Source of the DNA: Spraguea lophii
Taxonomy: Eukaryota; Microsporidia; Spragueidae
Reading direction: 5' to 3'
Assembly (NCBI GenBank): GCA_001887945.1
Contig: LDOQ01000225.1
Coordinates: forward strand, 1 to 64,000
Length of the DNA stretch: 64,000 nt
Part shown: one piece after another, positions 31,768 to 42,898 of the stretch
Position numbering within the stretch: position 1 is the stretch's first letter
How the letters are laid out: the number at the start of each line of letters is the position of its first letter
The notes under the pieces: generated by a model
What the model saw: only the letters and a program-made list of their open reading frames with translations
Told to the model about the DNA's origin: nothing
Database searches by the model: none
Program-made: the position numbers and the translations under genes

Positions 31768-32415
31768 TTATTTTACTTTTTCTTCATGCTGTTTATTTTC
31801 TTGTGATACCTTTTCTTCATGTTGTTTATTTTCTTGTGATACTTTTTCTTTAGCTGTTTTCTTTTTTGAATTTTTATCTGTATTGCTTGTATCTTTTAAA
31901 ACATTTCTTTTTTCGCTACTTGCCTCTTCATCTTTTGTTTTATTCTCTCCTTCATACTCTATTGACAACTCTTTTGGTTTATAATCCAAATTTTCACCAC
32001 GTTGAAAAGAAAGCATCAACTCCCCATTTTTGATTTTAGCTTTTGGATTGCGTATTTCATATGGCAACTCTTTTACTACACATCCCTGCACTTCAGAATA
32101 TGTTGCAAGTCCTTCTTCATTGTGTTTATTGCTTTGATTGTAACATATTGTATAAGAATTTTTATCATATTTTATTTTTATACTTTCCGGTTTTATATTC
32201 GTTGGAACGGGTATTGTGATCAATGTTCTATCATTTTCTTCTTTTTCTATAACATCAAACATTTGAGGATTCGTAATTGTAGCGTTTATATAGTTTAAAA
32301 GGAGCATTATACATATATTTGACATATAATGGAGATTGTAATGTGATTTATACATAATAGCAGATATAAAAATACATATGTTATATAATTTAAAGGAAAA
32401 GGAGAATGATATCAT
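31768..32415 (-). CDS. Secreted HSP20-like protein with repeated tail
   Basis: Up to 215 residues. The start is uncertain: a start at residue 31 (MSNICIMLLLNYINATIT) gives a cleaner signal peptide than the first ATG. A central domain (about 58-145) has the alpha-crystallin strand pattern (RTLITIPVPTNIKPESIKIK, YEIRNPKAKIKNGELMLSF), so it may be a p23/HSP20-type fold in the secretory route. The C-terminus is lysine/glutamate-rich with the phrase EEKVSQENKQH tandemly repeated. Function unknown; spore-coat association is only a possibility. Confidence 0.6.
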   Translation of the reverse strand: MISFSFSFKLYNICIFISAIMYKSHYNLHYMSNICIMLLLNYINATITNPQMFDVIEKEENDRTLITIPVPTNIKPESIKIKYDKNSYTICYNQSNKHNEEGLATYSEVQGCVVKELPYEIRNPKAKIKNGELMLSFQRGENLDYKPKELSIEYEGENKTKDEEASSEKRNVLKDTSNTDKNSKKKTAKEKVSQENKQHEEKVSQENKQHEEKVK

Positions 32416-33760
32416 AGTAATATCATAATAAGATAAGATATTAGAGGAGAAATATCATATATAACATTAAGCATGAAAAATATCATATATGTATATTTCT
32501 ATTATAAATATAAATTTTAATAATTAAATCTCTTTTTCTATAAGAAAATAATTAAAAAAGGAGATATTACTTAATGACATTTACATATTCGTATTAATAT
32601 TATATATAATCAATTAAAACCATATTTGATTAAGTGATAATCATATTATATATAATATTAATACGATTTACATTCTCTTATAAATATAATATCTATTTTA
32701 AAATTAAAAAAATTATATATTTAAAACTTTTTAAAAAATATTAAAATATTTGAAAACCCCATATATTATATTATAATAGAATATCTATACAATATATCTT
32801 AGAATAAAGATTTAATAACAAGTGAATGAAATATTCTCATCTTCAGATAAAAAACAAAAAAAAATATACACCCAAGATATTAGACCACGATAGGCCCGAA
32901 GAAAGTTTAATTTATAGATATTCTCTAAAAAACTGATTTATCAGACTGTGAATTAAGTTGAAGGATAAAAAAGTATAAAATAATTCTGTTGCAATAACAA
33001 AAATGTATCTTAAATAAATTTTCTTATATTAAAAAAAACAAAAATAAATCTTTTAGATAACGCGATAAACCATTATCCTAATGGTATTAAAAATCCATTA
33101 TTCTAATAGTGTTAAAGAATATATTGAAATATAAAAGTGATTAAAAACTATTATATTTAAGAAACACTTATTAATTATTTATCTTATTAGTAAGAATATA
33201 TTTTTATAACTTTTATACAATATTATAACGAATAATCTTATATTCATAACAAATTAATAATATAATAGTTATAACAAACTAATGTATTATAACAATAATA
33301 TAATAATTATAAAATAAAATATAACGTCATAACAAATACAATAAATTAAAATGATAAACTACCAACAAATATATTATATTTTTATAATTTACCTTATGAT
33401 ATCAATATATGATAAAATAGAAATTGTAAGTGGTAATGTAAAATGATAATAAAATATATAATAATAGAGTGATATATAGTGATATAGTGATAATGATAGA
33501 ATAATACAGTATGATAATACCATATACTTACTATAACATACTTCATATTATAACTATAACAATATTTTACTATAACAATCATATATATTATATATTTTAT
33601 TATCAAATATAATTTATAGTTCTTAGTATTATCATCAAATACAATATCTGCTATTCTATCTTTTTTTATTATAAATCAAATAATATTATTTATAATAAAT
33701 ATAATTGTTATAATTATTATTATATTGAAATATTGTAATATAATAATAAAAGATAGAATA
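32416..33760. other. Gene-poor stretch with hairpin
   Basis: About 1.3 kb of AT-rich DNA. It holds the perfect inverted repeat described separately (32590-32665) and a minus-strand low-complexity Tyr/Ile frame (33394-33606) that I do not accept as a gene. Confidence 0.45.
32590..32665. repeat. Perfect 21-bp inverted repeat
   Basis: Arms 32590-32610 and 32645-32665 are exact reverse complements (core GTATTAATATTATATATAAT), 34-base loop. Not close to a gene end: 175 bp before the HSP20-like start. Confidence 0.7.
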
Positions 33761-34160
33761 ATGAATAATAATGATAGATCTAATATATCTAATATAGATA
33801 GATCTAACAATAATAATAATAACACTATACATAATAATAATAATAATAATAATAATAGAAATTATAATAGATATTATGGTAATAAGATATTTTTTATTAC
33901 AAACTGTAAGTTTATATATTTGATATATTTGATATATGATATTAATTTTAGTATTGGTATTTGTGGTTTCTATATTTTATTTACTTTCTGTTCTTATTGT
34001 GGGTGTTAATGTATTTTCTAGTAAAATAGGATTTAGAAATTGTAAAAGTTGTGTACAGATGAATAGTGGGTGGATATTAATAGGAATAATATATTTTATA
34101 TATTATACTATATCAGTAATGTATTATATTCTAAAAATGTATTTGCAGAGTATAAAATAG
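33761..34160 (+). CDS. Two-segment membrane protein, candidate spliced gene
   Basis: Exon 1 33761-33905 and exon 2 33952-34160 join to give 117 residues. The proposed 46-bp intron (33906-33951) begins GTAAGT and ends TTAATTTTAG, with the branch-like TTAAT next to the 3' AG as in microsporidian introns, and its removal keeps the frame exactly. The protein has an Asn-rich N-terminus, then two membrane segments (LLVFVVSIFYLLSVLIVGV; ILIGIIYFIYYTISVMYYIL) with RNCKSC between them. Alternative: an unspliced 74-residue protein starting at 33936. Family unknown. Confidence 0.5.
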
Positions 34161-34407
34161 TAATATAATATAATAATAGTATAATAATAATAAATTATAT
34201 TGTTATATATTAGTATTTATAAATATTATTTTATATTATAACCTAACCTAACCCTTTGAACGATTATAAAACAAATATTATATATCAATTATACTATATA
34301 TCACAGAAAATATAATTATATATTATAATCTTATAATAATTATTAAAAAAGATTTAAATTTATTGCAATTATCATTTTATTTAATAAACTAAATTTCTCA
34401 TTTTATT

Positions 34408-36912
34408 TTATTTCATTATAACTACACCTTCTATTACATTAGTATATGTTTTATCTTTGTCATTTAATTCCCCATTCTCTCCTACTTGTAATACCACTGG
34501 TGATGCATTGCTTTGTATTGAAGATAATTTTTTAGGATTACCCGCCATTCCAACTATATCTATAGGATTTCCAACAGATATTACCGTATTCGTATATTCT
34601 ATATTTTCTATATCTTCGTTTATTTTTATAGTCGTTATACTCTTATTCGTTAATGTTCCCGCTAGAAGATAATTCATAAAATAATATTTTTGAAAGTTTA
34701 TACTATTGTCACCATCTAATATTAAAAATAGTGCAGTCGATAAATGTACAAGCGTTTTTATATCAATATTGTTATACGGGAAGATGTTTATTCCATAAAT
34801 ACCTCTACCTGCATTAATAAGACCTTTTGCCATTCGCATCATAGAAAATACTTTCGTGTTTTTTTGATAAAAACTATAATTATCCTCTAACAGTTTTATT
34901 ATATTTTTATTATTGGTACCACAACCTATTATTCCAAGCGTAAAGATTGTGGGAAGTGTATTCGTATTTATTTTTTTACTGAGAAATTCTATTATTTCTG
35001 GTAAAGGATTGCTTGCATAAAGAAGTCCTATTGCTGCTATTCTTCCATTTTCTGATCCTAAAAGTCTCATACACATTCTACTACTCGTATTATCACCAAT
35101 AGATATTAATGCTACCATTAAATATCCTACATCTCTAAGAGTTGTAATAGATGTAATTATAGAAAGTATTTCTTCTATAATATATGTATTACTCGTTGCT
35201 GCATAACTATATCCCATAATTACCACATAAATGTAATTAGAAATATAATCATCAAATGCATCATTTTCTAAAAAATCTAATATCGAGAAAGATTGATCTT
35301 GTTTAAATTCACCTTTAGTATTTATGTATAACAATCCTAATGATAAAATCATAATTTTATAGAAAATATTATCAGATTCATCTGAATATTCTAAAAGCTT
35401 CGAAACAATTCTACTACTAATTGAAATATCTCCTGTACCAGCATATATACTACTTAGAGTTAATAATGTCATAGATATTTCTTCTAAATTTTTTTCTGTA
35501 AAAGATAATAATTTCTTAATTTCTTCGATTTTATCATAATCACAAGCTTTTCTTTTATTTTTTATTTCTTCATTGTCACCTTTAAAATTATTCTCATTTT
35601 TATTTTGATTTCCTAATTTTGCATTACAATTTAATTTTGTTGGAAATGATTTATCAACAGAATAATACAAAGATGTTGAATATGTAAGATTTATAGCTAA
35701 CATTGCAGATATTTTTTGATATGTATCATCCATAAAAGAATCTGATATTAAAGCCAATAATGTATGGTTTGTATCTACTGTTCTACAACCTGCTATAGCT
35801 AATGCTAATAATGAACCACTCTTTCTATAATTATTTTCTGCAAAAATAAATTCTGATAATGCATCACATAGTTTATCAGGGTTATAAAAATCTATAAATC
35901 CTAAAGATGCAAATATTCCTATAGATTCTACTTTATCATTCTTTTCTATTAATTTTTTATTTTCATAAAGAAGTAAATCTTTACCAGTTCCCATATGATA
36001 TATACCGTTAGCAAAGGATATATATTGAAATTGTCTTGTTGATATTTCTCTATTTCTGTATATTCCTTTAAGAATTTCATCTATTTTTTTAGGATTTTCT
36101 ATTTCAAAATCTTTATTAATATATTGGATTAATTTCTTGTTGTATTGATTGTTTATGATAAATTCTAATTCTTTATTTTCTATTCTTATATTTAATTTTG
36201 ATAAAATATATGCAATCTGACATCTTTGATGAAAATCTACTCTGTTGATTATTTCTTCTATTTTTCCTATATTTCTTAATTTTACATACAATAATACTTC
36301 ATCTATCAATTTATTCATTTTCTTATAGATTTCTAACATAACATAATTTATTTCATTATCAAATGATGATAATCCTTTAAGATATTGCATAACCCTTTCA
36401 TAATTATATTCATCTACTTTATCTATTATTCTATTCATTTCTTTTATTTCATATAAAAAATCTATACAATCTATTTCTGCATTATGATCAATTAGAAATT
36501 CTATACACTCAGTATTCACAATTTCTAATTCTTCTTTTTTAATATCGCTTCCTTTAAAAAGTTCTAATGAATTATTATCATTTTCTCTATTATATTCTAT
36601 TATCAGGTTAACCAACTTTTTAACATATTGTATACCAAATATTTTAAGATCTGTTACTCCTCCTTTTATCCTGTATGTTAGTGTTTGTATATCATCACTT
36701 GTTAATGCTATGAAGGATAGAATATCTGCAAGCTTCTGTTTTGGTGTAGATTTCAAACTTTTATAAAGTAAAATCAATTCTTCAACTATTTCAACAGTAA
36801 TTATACTTGGATCCTTTTTTATATGATCAATAAGCATAGATAGTGCCATATTCCTTATGTCTTCCTCGTTTTCATGAAGACGTGACATAATAAGTGTAAT
36901 AGGTTCTTCCAT
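34408..36912 (-). CDS. RPN1: 26S proteasome base subunit Rpn1
   Basis: 834 residues, slightly shorter than yeast Rpn1. The recognisable core is the PC-repeat region: SIGIFASLGFIDFYNPDKL, NYRKSGSLLALAIAGCRTVD, GRIAAIGLLYASNPLP and TLPTIFTLGIIGCGTNNKN. The C-terminal end (NPIDIVGMAGNPKKLSSIQS and on) also fits. It is the scaffold of the proteasome base that receives ubiquitin receptors and substrates. ACCCCA directly precedes the ATG. A 40-residue hydrophilic insert (NQNKNENNFKGDNEEIKNKR) lies mid-protein. Confidence 0.9.
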   Translation of the reverse strand: MEEPITLIMSRLHENEEDIRNMALSMLIDHIKKDPSIITVEIVEELILLYKSLKSTPKQKLADILSFIALTSDDIQTLTYRIKGGVTDLKIFGIQYVKKLVNLIIEYNRENDNNSLELFKGSDIKKEELEIVNTECIEFLIDHNAEIDCIDFLYEIKEMNRIIDKVDEYNYERVMQYLKGLSSFDNEINYVMLEIYKKMNKLIDEVLLYVKLRNIGKIEEIINRVDFHQRCQIAYILSKLNIRIENKELEFIINNQYNKKLIQYINKDFEIENPKKIDEILKGIYRNREISTRQFQYISFANGIYHMGTGKDLLLYENKKLIEKNDKVESIGIFASLGFIDFYNPDKLCDALSEFIFAENNYRKSGSLLALAIAGCRTVDTNHTLLALISDSFMDDTYQKISAMLAINLTYSTSLYYSVDKSFPTKLNCNAKLGNQNKNENNFKGDNEEIKNKRKACDYDKIEEIKKLLSFTEKNLEEISMTLLTLSSIYAGTGDISISSRIVSKLLEYSDESDNIFYKIMILSLGLLYINTKGEFKQDQSFSILDFLENDAFDDYISNYIYVVIMGYSYAATSNTYIIEEILSIITSITTLRDVGYLMVALISIGDNTSSRMCMRLLGSENGRIAAIGLLYASNPLPEIIEFLSKKINTNTLPTIFTLGIIGCGTNNKNIIKLLEDNYSFYQKNTKVFSMMRMAKGLINAGRGIYGINIFPYNNIDIKTLVHLSTALFLILDGDNSINFQKYYFMNYLLAGTLTNKSITTIKINEDIENIEYTNTVISVGNPIDIVGMAGNPKKLSSIQSNASPVVLQVGENGELNDKDKTYTNVIEGVVIMK

Positions 36913-36933
36913 TGGGGTAAGAAAAAATTGTTT

Positions 36934-37150
36934 GTATATGCATGAATTAAATTAAAAATAAATAAAACATTTAAATTGAAGATAATGAATATGTATAAAT
37001 CTGCATGTGTGTTTTATTCAGGTTTTAATTTAATTTATGCATACGCATTAAAATACTTATAGATTGTTACCTAATAAAAATATATAAGATTAACATTTAG
37101 GCATAAACAAAAAAATTTAAGATATACATATTCATTATCTTCGATTTAAA
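36934..37150. repeat. Nested foldback structure upstream of RPN1
   Basis: Two motifs each recur inverted: GCATGAATTAAATTAAAA (about 36940) against TTTTAATTTAATTTATGC (about 37023), and AAATTGAAGATAATGAATAT (about 36975) against ATATTCATTATCTTCGATTT (about 37127), the latter 28 of 29 matched when extended. The order is 1-2-1'-2', so the arms interlock instead of forming one simple hairpin. Confidence 0.6.
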
Positions 37151-37584
37151 TCTCAATAATTCTTTATGTATATTACTTTATTTTTCTTTAACAAAAGTTT
37201 GATATGGATAAAACATAATATACCTATATTACAAATTTATTACATGTATGCACTAATCTCAGCTTATGTTTTAGAATATTATAACTTTGTATATGCTATA
37301 ACACTCTATATTATCTTAGCAAAGTTTTATTATTTTTCTAAGTATAATATTACATAGGTCATAAATGAATATAAGGATTGCAATTACACCAACTAAACAC
37401 TACTTTAATCTAACAGTAAGACCGTTATGGAAAATGTAACCAATATTACACTAACGAACTCTCACCCGTTTAATGATATTTAAACTATTCTTTTCTACTT
37501 TTTAAAAATTTTTCTAGAGAAAGGCTCGAACTTGTTAAGCTTAGATTTGATTATCACTCCGTGACCGTTCAGCTAAACGTATTT
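37151..37584 (-). mobile_element. SINE-like element, copy 11, old
   Basis: Minus-strand copy, heavily decayed. Landmarks: TATGCACTAATCTCAGCTTA (body), AAGGATTGCAATTACACC and AACTAAACACTACTTTAATC (well preserved), box B degenerate (GGCTCGAACTTG in plus reading), A-rich spacer. The short plus-strand frame 37166-37357 lies inside it and is not a gene. Confidence 0.65.
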
Positions 37585-38315
37585 AAACATATTTAAATCA
37601 AAAAAAAACAGTTTTATCGTTTTTTTTATTTTTTTATTGTTCCAAACATAAAAAAAGACACTTAGAACACAATAAAATAATACAATAAAATAACAGAATA
37701 AAATAATTTATTCTTCTTAATATCATTCTTAATATTTCTAAATATTATTAAAATTATTCTATTCATTTCTAAATCTATTAACAAAACTTTCACTTATCCA
37801 TTACTTCAAAATCGTAATAGCAAATTATGTTATTCTTTATCAAAAAATTTATTCTATTTAAATTGTATAATAAATACTACTTATTAGATCACTTATAAAA
37901 CATATTACAATTTAAAAAACCATATTACAATTTAAAAGATCATATTACTGTTTTAAAAGATCATATTACTGTTTAAAATATATTCTCTCTATAAATATTA
38001 TTTTATAATATTTTTTTTGATAGCTGTCATTCGACAAAAAAAAGAGAAAGAAAAAAAGTATTAATATATTTATTTTTTCTCCAAAAACATTTTATTTCCA
38101 TGAAAAATATCTTATTTTTTTACAATAAAAAAGTGATCTTTTTATACGATAATTTACTTTTTTTCACAACAAAAAAATAAACACAACACTTTAAAACCCA
38201 CAAACACTTATAATAGTAAAGCAGGTAATCTAAATGATAATGTTTCTAATGCTATTTTCCATTTATAAAAAAAATTAATCATTCACTATAAAAAGGATTA
38301 TTTATCCACCCCTTA
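37585..38315. repeat. Intergenic with four-copy 20-bp tandem repeat
   Basis: CATATTACAATTTAAAAAAC and close variants repeat at 37901-37920, 37921-37940, 37941-37961 and 37962-37979. The rest is AT-rich, with homopolymer runs towards the next gene. Confidence 0.6.
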
Positions 38316-39794
38316 ATGTTAACAGTAAATCAGCGTTTTCCATCACTTGACCAGTTAAAAAAAACCATACATGATTTTTGTGAGAAAAACAATTTCTGTT
38401 TTGATGAAGTAGTAGATCATAATAGTTATGTTGTAGTATGTAAACGTAAGAGAGAATTTGGATGTAAAGCACAGATACAAACAATATTGAAGAAAAGAGA
38501 AAGACAGTATGTAATAAAGAGAATTAAGTTGAAACATAAATGTCCGCCTCTTAAAGAGAGTACGTCGGAATTTATAAAAAATGAGTTGCAAGCAATGAAT
38601 ATCAATCAAAATAATAGTAGGATAGGAGAATTGGTGGAACTGTTGGCTAAGAAAAATGTAAGATTTGGATATCATCAGATTTATAAGGCATTGACAAATG
38701 ATAATGAAGATGGTTATGAGAATTGCAATAAAAAATGGGTAGAAGAATTTTTACAGATCAATCCGAATTGTAATGCATTTTCAAATCAATATTCTATTTT
38801 TGTAACCTTTCCGTATATTTTATCTTTAACGAGAAAAGTAATAGAAATAAAAATAAAAGAAAATAAAAATCATACGTTGATTTATGCTATAGCTTACGAT
38901 CCTGCGGATAATCCTGTAATATACTCATTTTCTATAAATGCGACCACATTAGAAAATTCACTTCAATTTTTCTTTGATTCCATGAGAGAAAATAATAATT
39001 TATACAATGAAGTAACATTCATCGTAGAATATGAAGATACATTAATTTCTCTTCTTGAAAAGATGAAGATTAATTATTTTATAAAAATTCGATCAATTTG
39101 TAAAAAACTATTTAATGGAAGTAAAGAAGAGGTAGAGAGAATATGGAATTATTGTAATTTGGATGTAGAATATAATATGGATCTTAAAGTACCTGCAATT
39201 CGGTGTAGAATACCCGTAATAGGAGATACTCTCTTTAATATTCAAAATTTCTCAGAAATAGATTTAGATCTACTTTACCATACCACCAATGGGTATGAAT
39301 ATTATGATTGCATAAATGCGATCATAAAAATTATAAGCGATACGATAAAAAAGCAAATAACAAATTTAGAAGATAATCAAGGGAATAAAAATAGATATTC
39401 AGAGAATGTTACTTATAGATTAGAGAAAAATATATCGTTATCTAAAAATGCTACAAATATAACAAATACGGAAGTAATTATGGATAATGAGAAATATTCT
39501 GTAGATTTTAATAATGGTAGTTGTTCTTGTGGGATGTATCAATATTTAAAGATACCGTGTTATCATGCATGTGCTATTATAATGAATAAAAATAATATAA
39601 AAGATATAAAGAAAAATAAAAATGATTGTATTTCTAATGATCCTTCTGATTATGTTGATCCTATTTATTCTAATAATTTATTATTGGAAATTTATAAGGA
39701 AATTAAACCAGTCGTTAATGAACAGATCAAAATAACGGATAGAGCATTCATAAAGAAGGGTCCAGGCAGGCCCAAAAAAATAGATCTAAATTAA
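38316..39794 (+). CDS. Domesticated Mutator (MULE)-type transposase
   Basis: 492 residues, intact. N-terminal zinc/FLYWCH-MuDR-like part (residues 1-75: CKRKREFGCKAQIQTI ... KHKCPP), then an RNase-H-like MULE domain (LIYAIAYDPADNPVIYSFSI ... FFFDSMRENN), a SWIM zinc finger C403-x-C405-x10-C416-x-H418, and a C-terminal AT-hook (KKGPGRPKK). The catalytic Asp positions read Lys/Glu-type residues (VIEIKIKENKNHT; FIVEYEDTLIS), so cutting activity is probably lost. CACCCCTTA before the ATG shows host-type expression signals. Best seen as a DNA-binding regulator of FAR1/MUSTANG kind, by inference. Confidence 0.75.
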   Translation: MLTVNQRFPSLDQLKKTIHDFCEKNNFCFDEVVDHNSYVVVCKRKREFGCKAQIQTILKKRERQYVIKRIKLKHKCPPLKESTSEFIKNELQAMNINQNNSRIGELVELLAKKNVRFGYHQIYKALTNDNEDGYENCNKKWVEEFLQINPNCNAFSNQYSIFVTFPYILSLTRKVIEIKIKENKNHTLIYAIAYDPADNPVIYSFSINATTLENSLQFFFDSMRENNNLYNEVTFIVEYEDTLISLLEKMKINYFIKIRSICKKLFNGSKEEVERIWNYCNLDVEYNMDLKVPAIRCRIPVIGDTLFNIQNFSEIDLDLLYHTTNGYEYYDCINAIIKIISDTIKKQITNLEDNQGNKNRYSENVTYRLEKNISLSKNATNITNTEVIMDNEKYSVDFNNGSCSCGMYQYLKIPCYHACAIIMNKNNIKDIKKNKNDCISNDPSDYVDPIYSNNLLLEIYKEIKPVVNEQIKITDRAFIKKGPGRPKKIDLN

Positions 39795-40097
39795 AAATAA
39801 TATTTAATTTAAAATAAAGTTTCAGAAAAAGTCGAAAATATTTTTTATAAAATATAAATACATTTTCTTTATTAAATGAAATTGTAATTTATATTTTAAT
39901 TTATTTTAAATTAAATATTTATTCTCTTTGATTGTATTTCTTATTGTCAAGGAATAAATTTATAAAGTTCTCAGTTTTCTTTGAGAGCTATCAAAAAAGA
40001 TTATTTTAGACCAAAAATATTTAGAAAAAATTATAATTTAATATTTAATAGGTTGAGTTTACGTAGGTAGAATATTTTCATTTATTTTATGCTAAAT
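39795..40097. other. AT-rich intergenic
   Basis: 3' flank of the MULE-derived gene; nothing supported. Confidence 0.4.
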
Positions 40098-40487
40098 ATC
40101 ATTTTGGTATAATGGCCATGAAATAATAACAAAATCTTAAGACTCATGAATTTGAATATCTTATCTGAAAATCTTTCAAAACAAAAAAGATAGAAAAATA
40201 AGAAAAGAATGTATTTGAAATAATGTTTAATTGGTGTAATTACAATCTCGGTATTGATTAATAGAATATTATGTCAAAAAGGAAATTAAAATTGCTTTTA
40301 TCCGATAAAATAATGAATACATCAAATGTAAAACTCTAACACTCTAAATCATAATATAATATGTGAATAATGTATATATATAACAAAATTAATTAGTACA
40401 AATTACTCGTGCTCTACAGAATCAACGGTTTCAAACCATAGTAGACTATAATAATATACAGAAATGTTTTGATTATAATTAAAAAAT
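40098..40487 (+). mobile_element. SINE-like element, copy 8, old
   Basis: Remnant with TTTGGTATAATGGCCATG at the 5' end, GTTTAATTGGTGTAATTACAATC in the body, AACTCTAACACTCTAAATCA, and AATCAACGGTTTCAAACCAT near the 3' end. A-rich spacer after the tRNA-like head is kept. Confidence 0.6.
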
Positions 40488-40596
40488 TATTTAAAAATTT
40501 AATTAACCATTATATAATTATTTATGTTATATCATTCACTATCATCCACGTATAAAAATAATATATTTTATTTATCAAAGGGTTAATATATTATTT

Positions 40597-41526
40597 TTAA
40601 TATTGATAAAAATTTATACTTGGCGTCGAAGTTACAAATTGTTCATACACAGGATTAAATTTTATATTATTAGTATTTTTAGTTACTTTTATATCCTTTT
40701 CCACTTTCCTCTCAATAAGATTTAACATCTCTACTTTTGAATATTTAGAAGATAAAACATAATTACCATCTGACGATAATTCTACTGCAGTAACATCATA
40801 TGTATCAATATTTATTTTATCTCCTACTGCTACAATAGAATTATTATCTTTATTATCTAAATCTAATATATTATAATTATCGTTTACTGCTAATATTTTA
40901 TTTCTTCTACTCGTAAGATATTTAGTATTTTTTATATTATATTTATATAATGGTCTATCGTAATATCTACTATCTATGATATTTATTATATTGGGTGTAG
41001 ATATTACAATATTGTTATTTTCTAACATTTTTACTTTACTGTTATTAATTTTTGTATTTGATATAAAATCTTTTGATCTGAGATCAGATAAAAAGATATT
41101 TGTGTTGGTAGATGCTATGAATATATCTGTTAAATAGTTATTATGTGTTGTATTGGTTTGTATGTCTTTTTTTATGTTATTGTAATTAAAATAACTATTT
41201 GCTGTATCTATTGATGTTATATTTTTTATGTTGAATTTTCTTATGATTGTATTATCGTAATATGATAAATATTTTAAATCTGTGGAGGTGTTGTAGAGGA
41301 TGCAATTTTTATGAAGTGTGCAAATATTATGGGCGGTGGTATTTATAGAATTTAATAAGTCTGCTGTTGTTGAGGATAAAATTTTTATGTGTGTTTTTGT
41401 GCTGTATAATAATAATTCTCCACAACGAGAATATGCGATATCAAGTACTGAGGATTGTTCAGTGTGTGTATAATTGAAAGTATATGATAAAATATTTTTA
41501 TAATTGGTAGAATCGTAGAATGTCAT
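40597..41526 (-). CDS. SWD2: WD-repeat protein, Swd2/WDR82-like
   Basis: 309 residues from the ATG that directly follows ATCCCC. Weak WD repeats; the closest match is Swd2: CILYNTSTDLKYLSYYDN for the Swd2 block with KxxDIKYLxL, SSDGNYVLSSKYSKVEML, and the ending IKFNPVYEQFVTSTPSINFY, which resembles the (I)AFNPKYSMFVTAD end of Swd2. Swd2 serves the Set1 methyltransferase complex and, with PP1 and a PNUTS/Ref2-type subunit, the 3'-end/termination machinery. Rapidly evolved; low-complexity inserts of N and T. Confidence 0.62.
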   Translation of the reverse strand: MTFYDSTNYKNILSYTFNYTHTEQSSVLDIAYSRCGELLLYSTKTHIKILSSTTADLLNSINTTAHNICTLHKNCILYNTSTDLKYLSYYDNTIIRKFNIKNITSIDTANSYFNYNNIKKDIQTNTTHNNYLTDIFIASTNTNIFLSDLRSKDFISNTKINNSKVKMLENNNIVISTPNIINIIDSRYYDRPLYKYNIKNTKYLTSRRNKILAVNDNYNILDLDNKDNNSIVAVGDKINIDTYDVTAVELSSDGNYVLSSKYSKVEMLNLIERKVEKDIKVTKNTNNIKFNPVYEQFVTSTPSINFYQY

Positions 41527-41723
41527 GGGGATAAATATTGTTTTTTTCAAAAAAATGTTCTTAAGAGGAATTAAGCGTTTGGATTTTATTATTTTAAAAA
41601 AAATATTATATTAAAAATATATTCAGTGGCTTTGTGTAATTTATAAGAAATATTATAAGTATTTAGTTTTTGCAACTTTTAATTTTTTATTTTACTTTTT
41701 TTGTTACATTTCATAGAATTTAA

Positions 41724-42159
41724 AGTTTGTTCGGAACTGTGGTCGTGAGGATGATAAATCTCAAGTTTAATGGATCCAAATTTCTCACCCAGAAGAAATT
41801 TCGAAAAGAATAGAATATAGAAGACAACAATAAAAAGGTTGTTGGTAAAGAAGGTTTGATGATCGGGATTTGAATATGACTTATATAATGCCGTTACTAG
41901 ATTAAAATAATATTTAGTTGGTGTAGTTACAATCCTTGTATAGATTTGTGATTTAACTAGCACTATGTCAAGAAGAAAGTTGGAGTCGGTGAGATATGCA
42001 TTATACGAAAAATCCAATTATTTATAACGCAATGTAATGTAAGATTAACTCATATCTGTAACAAGTCAATTTATATAAGTTTAAATACGTTTTAGGAACC
42101 AAGGGTCGTAAATTATAATCGGCACAAGATTTTTATAAATAAAAGCTCCATTAAAAAAT
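41724..42159 (+). mobile_element. SINE-like element, copy 9, old
   Basis: CTGTGGTCGTGAGGATGATAA marks the tRNA-like head; body landmarks TTACTAGATTAAAATAATAT and TTGGTGTAGTTACAATCCTT; end TTTATAAATAAAAGCTCCATT plus A-run. The minus-strand frame 41679-42017 is inside it and rejected. Confidence 0.72.
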
Positions 42160-42898
42160 ATATATAAAAATGATAAAACAGCTATTTCATAATATATTCG
42201 ATATTTATTTTTGAAATAATTATAAAGGCAATAGGTTGTGAGTCTTATTACCAATGAAATGAAATCCCCTAGACATGAATTAATTTTATTTATTTATATA
42301 GACTAGAAATCAACCAATTATACATTTTAATGATATAATTTGCTATTATGTGTATAACATCTCAATTATTTGGTTATATTATATATTTTTAAAACCATCA
42401 TATCCAACAATAGTATCTAATATAACATGTGAAACAACCATAATTTAAATTTTAAAATCTTTTTGGATTCAGATTATTTGATAAAATAATATTTTAAATA
42501 TTTGTTAAATACGATATTTTTGAAATTATAAATATCTATTACAATAAAATTATTTATACAAGAATATTACAATATAATATATTGAATATTTTCTAAAAAA
42601 AATGATATTTCTTTTATATTAATTTATATTCTACGTCTAAAAATAAAGTTTAATTAAAAATGATAGTTATTATTCTTATTACATAACATTGTAATATTTT
42701 TATTTTATTGAATATAATATCAACGTAAATTTTAAAGAATCAATAGTACTTTTTAGAAGAACATGATTTACGAAAAAATATTTTTATTTTTTTCTTTTGA
42801 CTTTCAAAACATTTACAACACATCATTTATCACAACTGATTTTTGTTTCAGGTAAAAAAATTTGTATTTTTCTATGTTACTTCTCCATTTATTTAAGA
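42160..42898. other. Intergenic upstream of zinc-ribbon gene A
   Basis: AT-rich. The last 80-100 bp are conserved upstream of the inverted paralogue A' (ending at about 48650), including TTATCACAACTGATTTTTGT. No gene. Confidence 0.5.

Noticed and set aside
33394..33606. 70-codon minus frame
   Set aside because: Tyr/Ile/His repeats from simple AT sequence.
37166..37357. 63-codon plus frame
   Set aside because: Falls within the old SINE copy 11.
41679..42017. 112-codon minus frame
   Set aside because: Lies inside SINE copy 9, no start signal.
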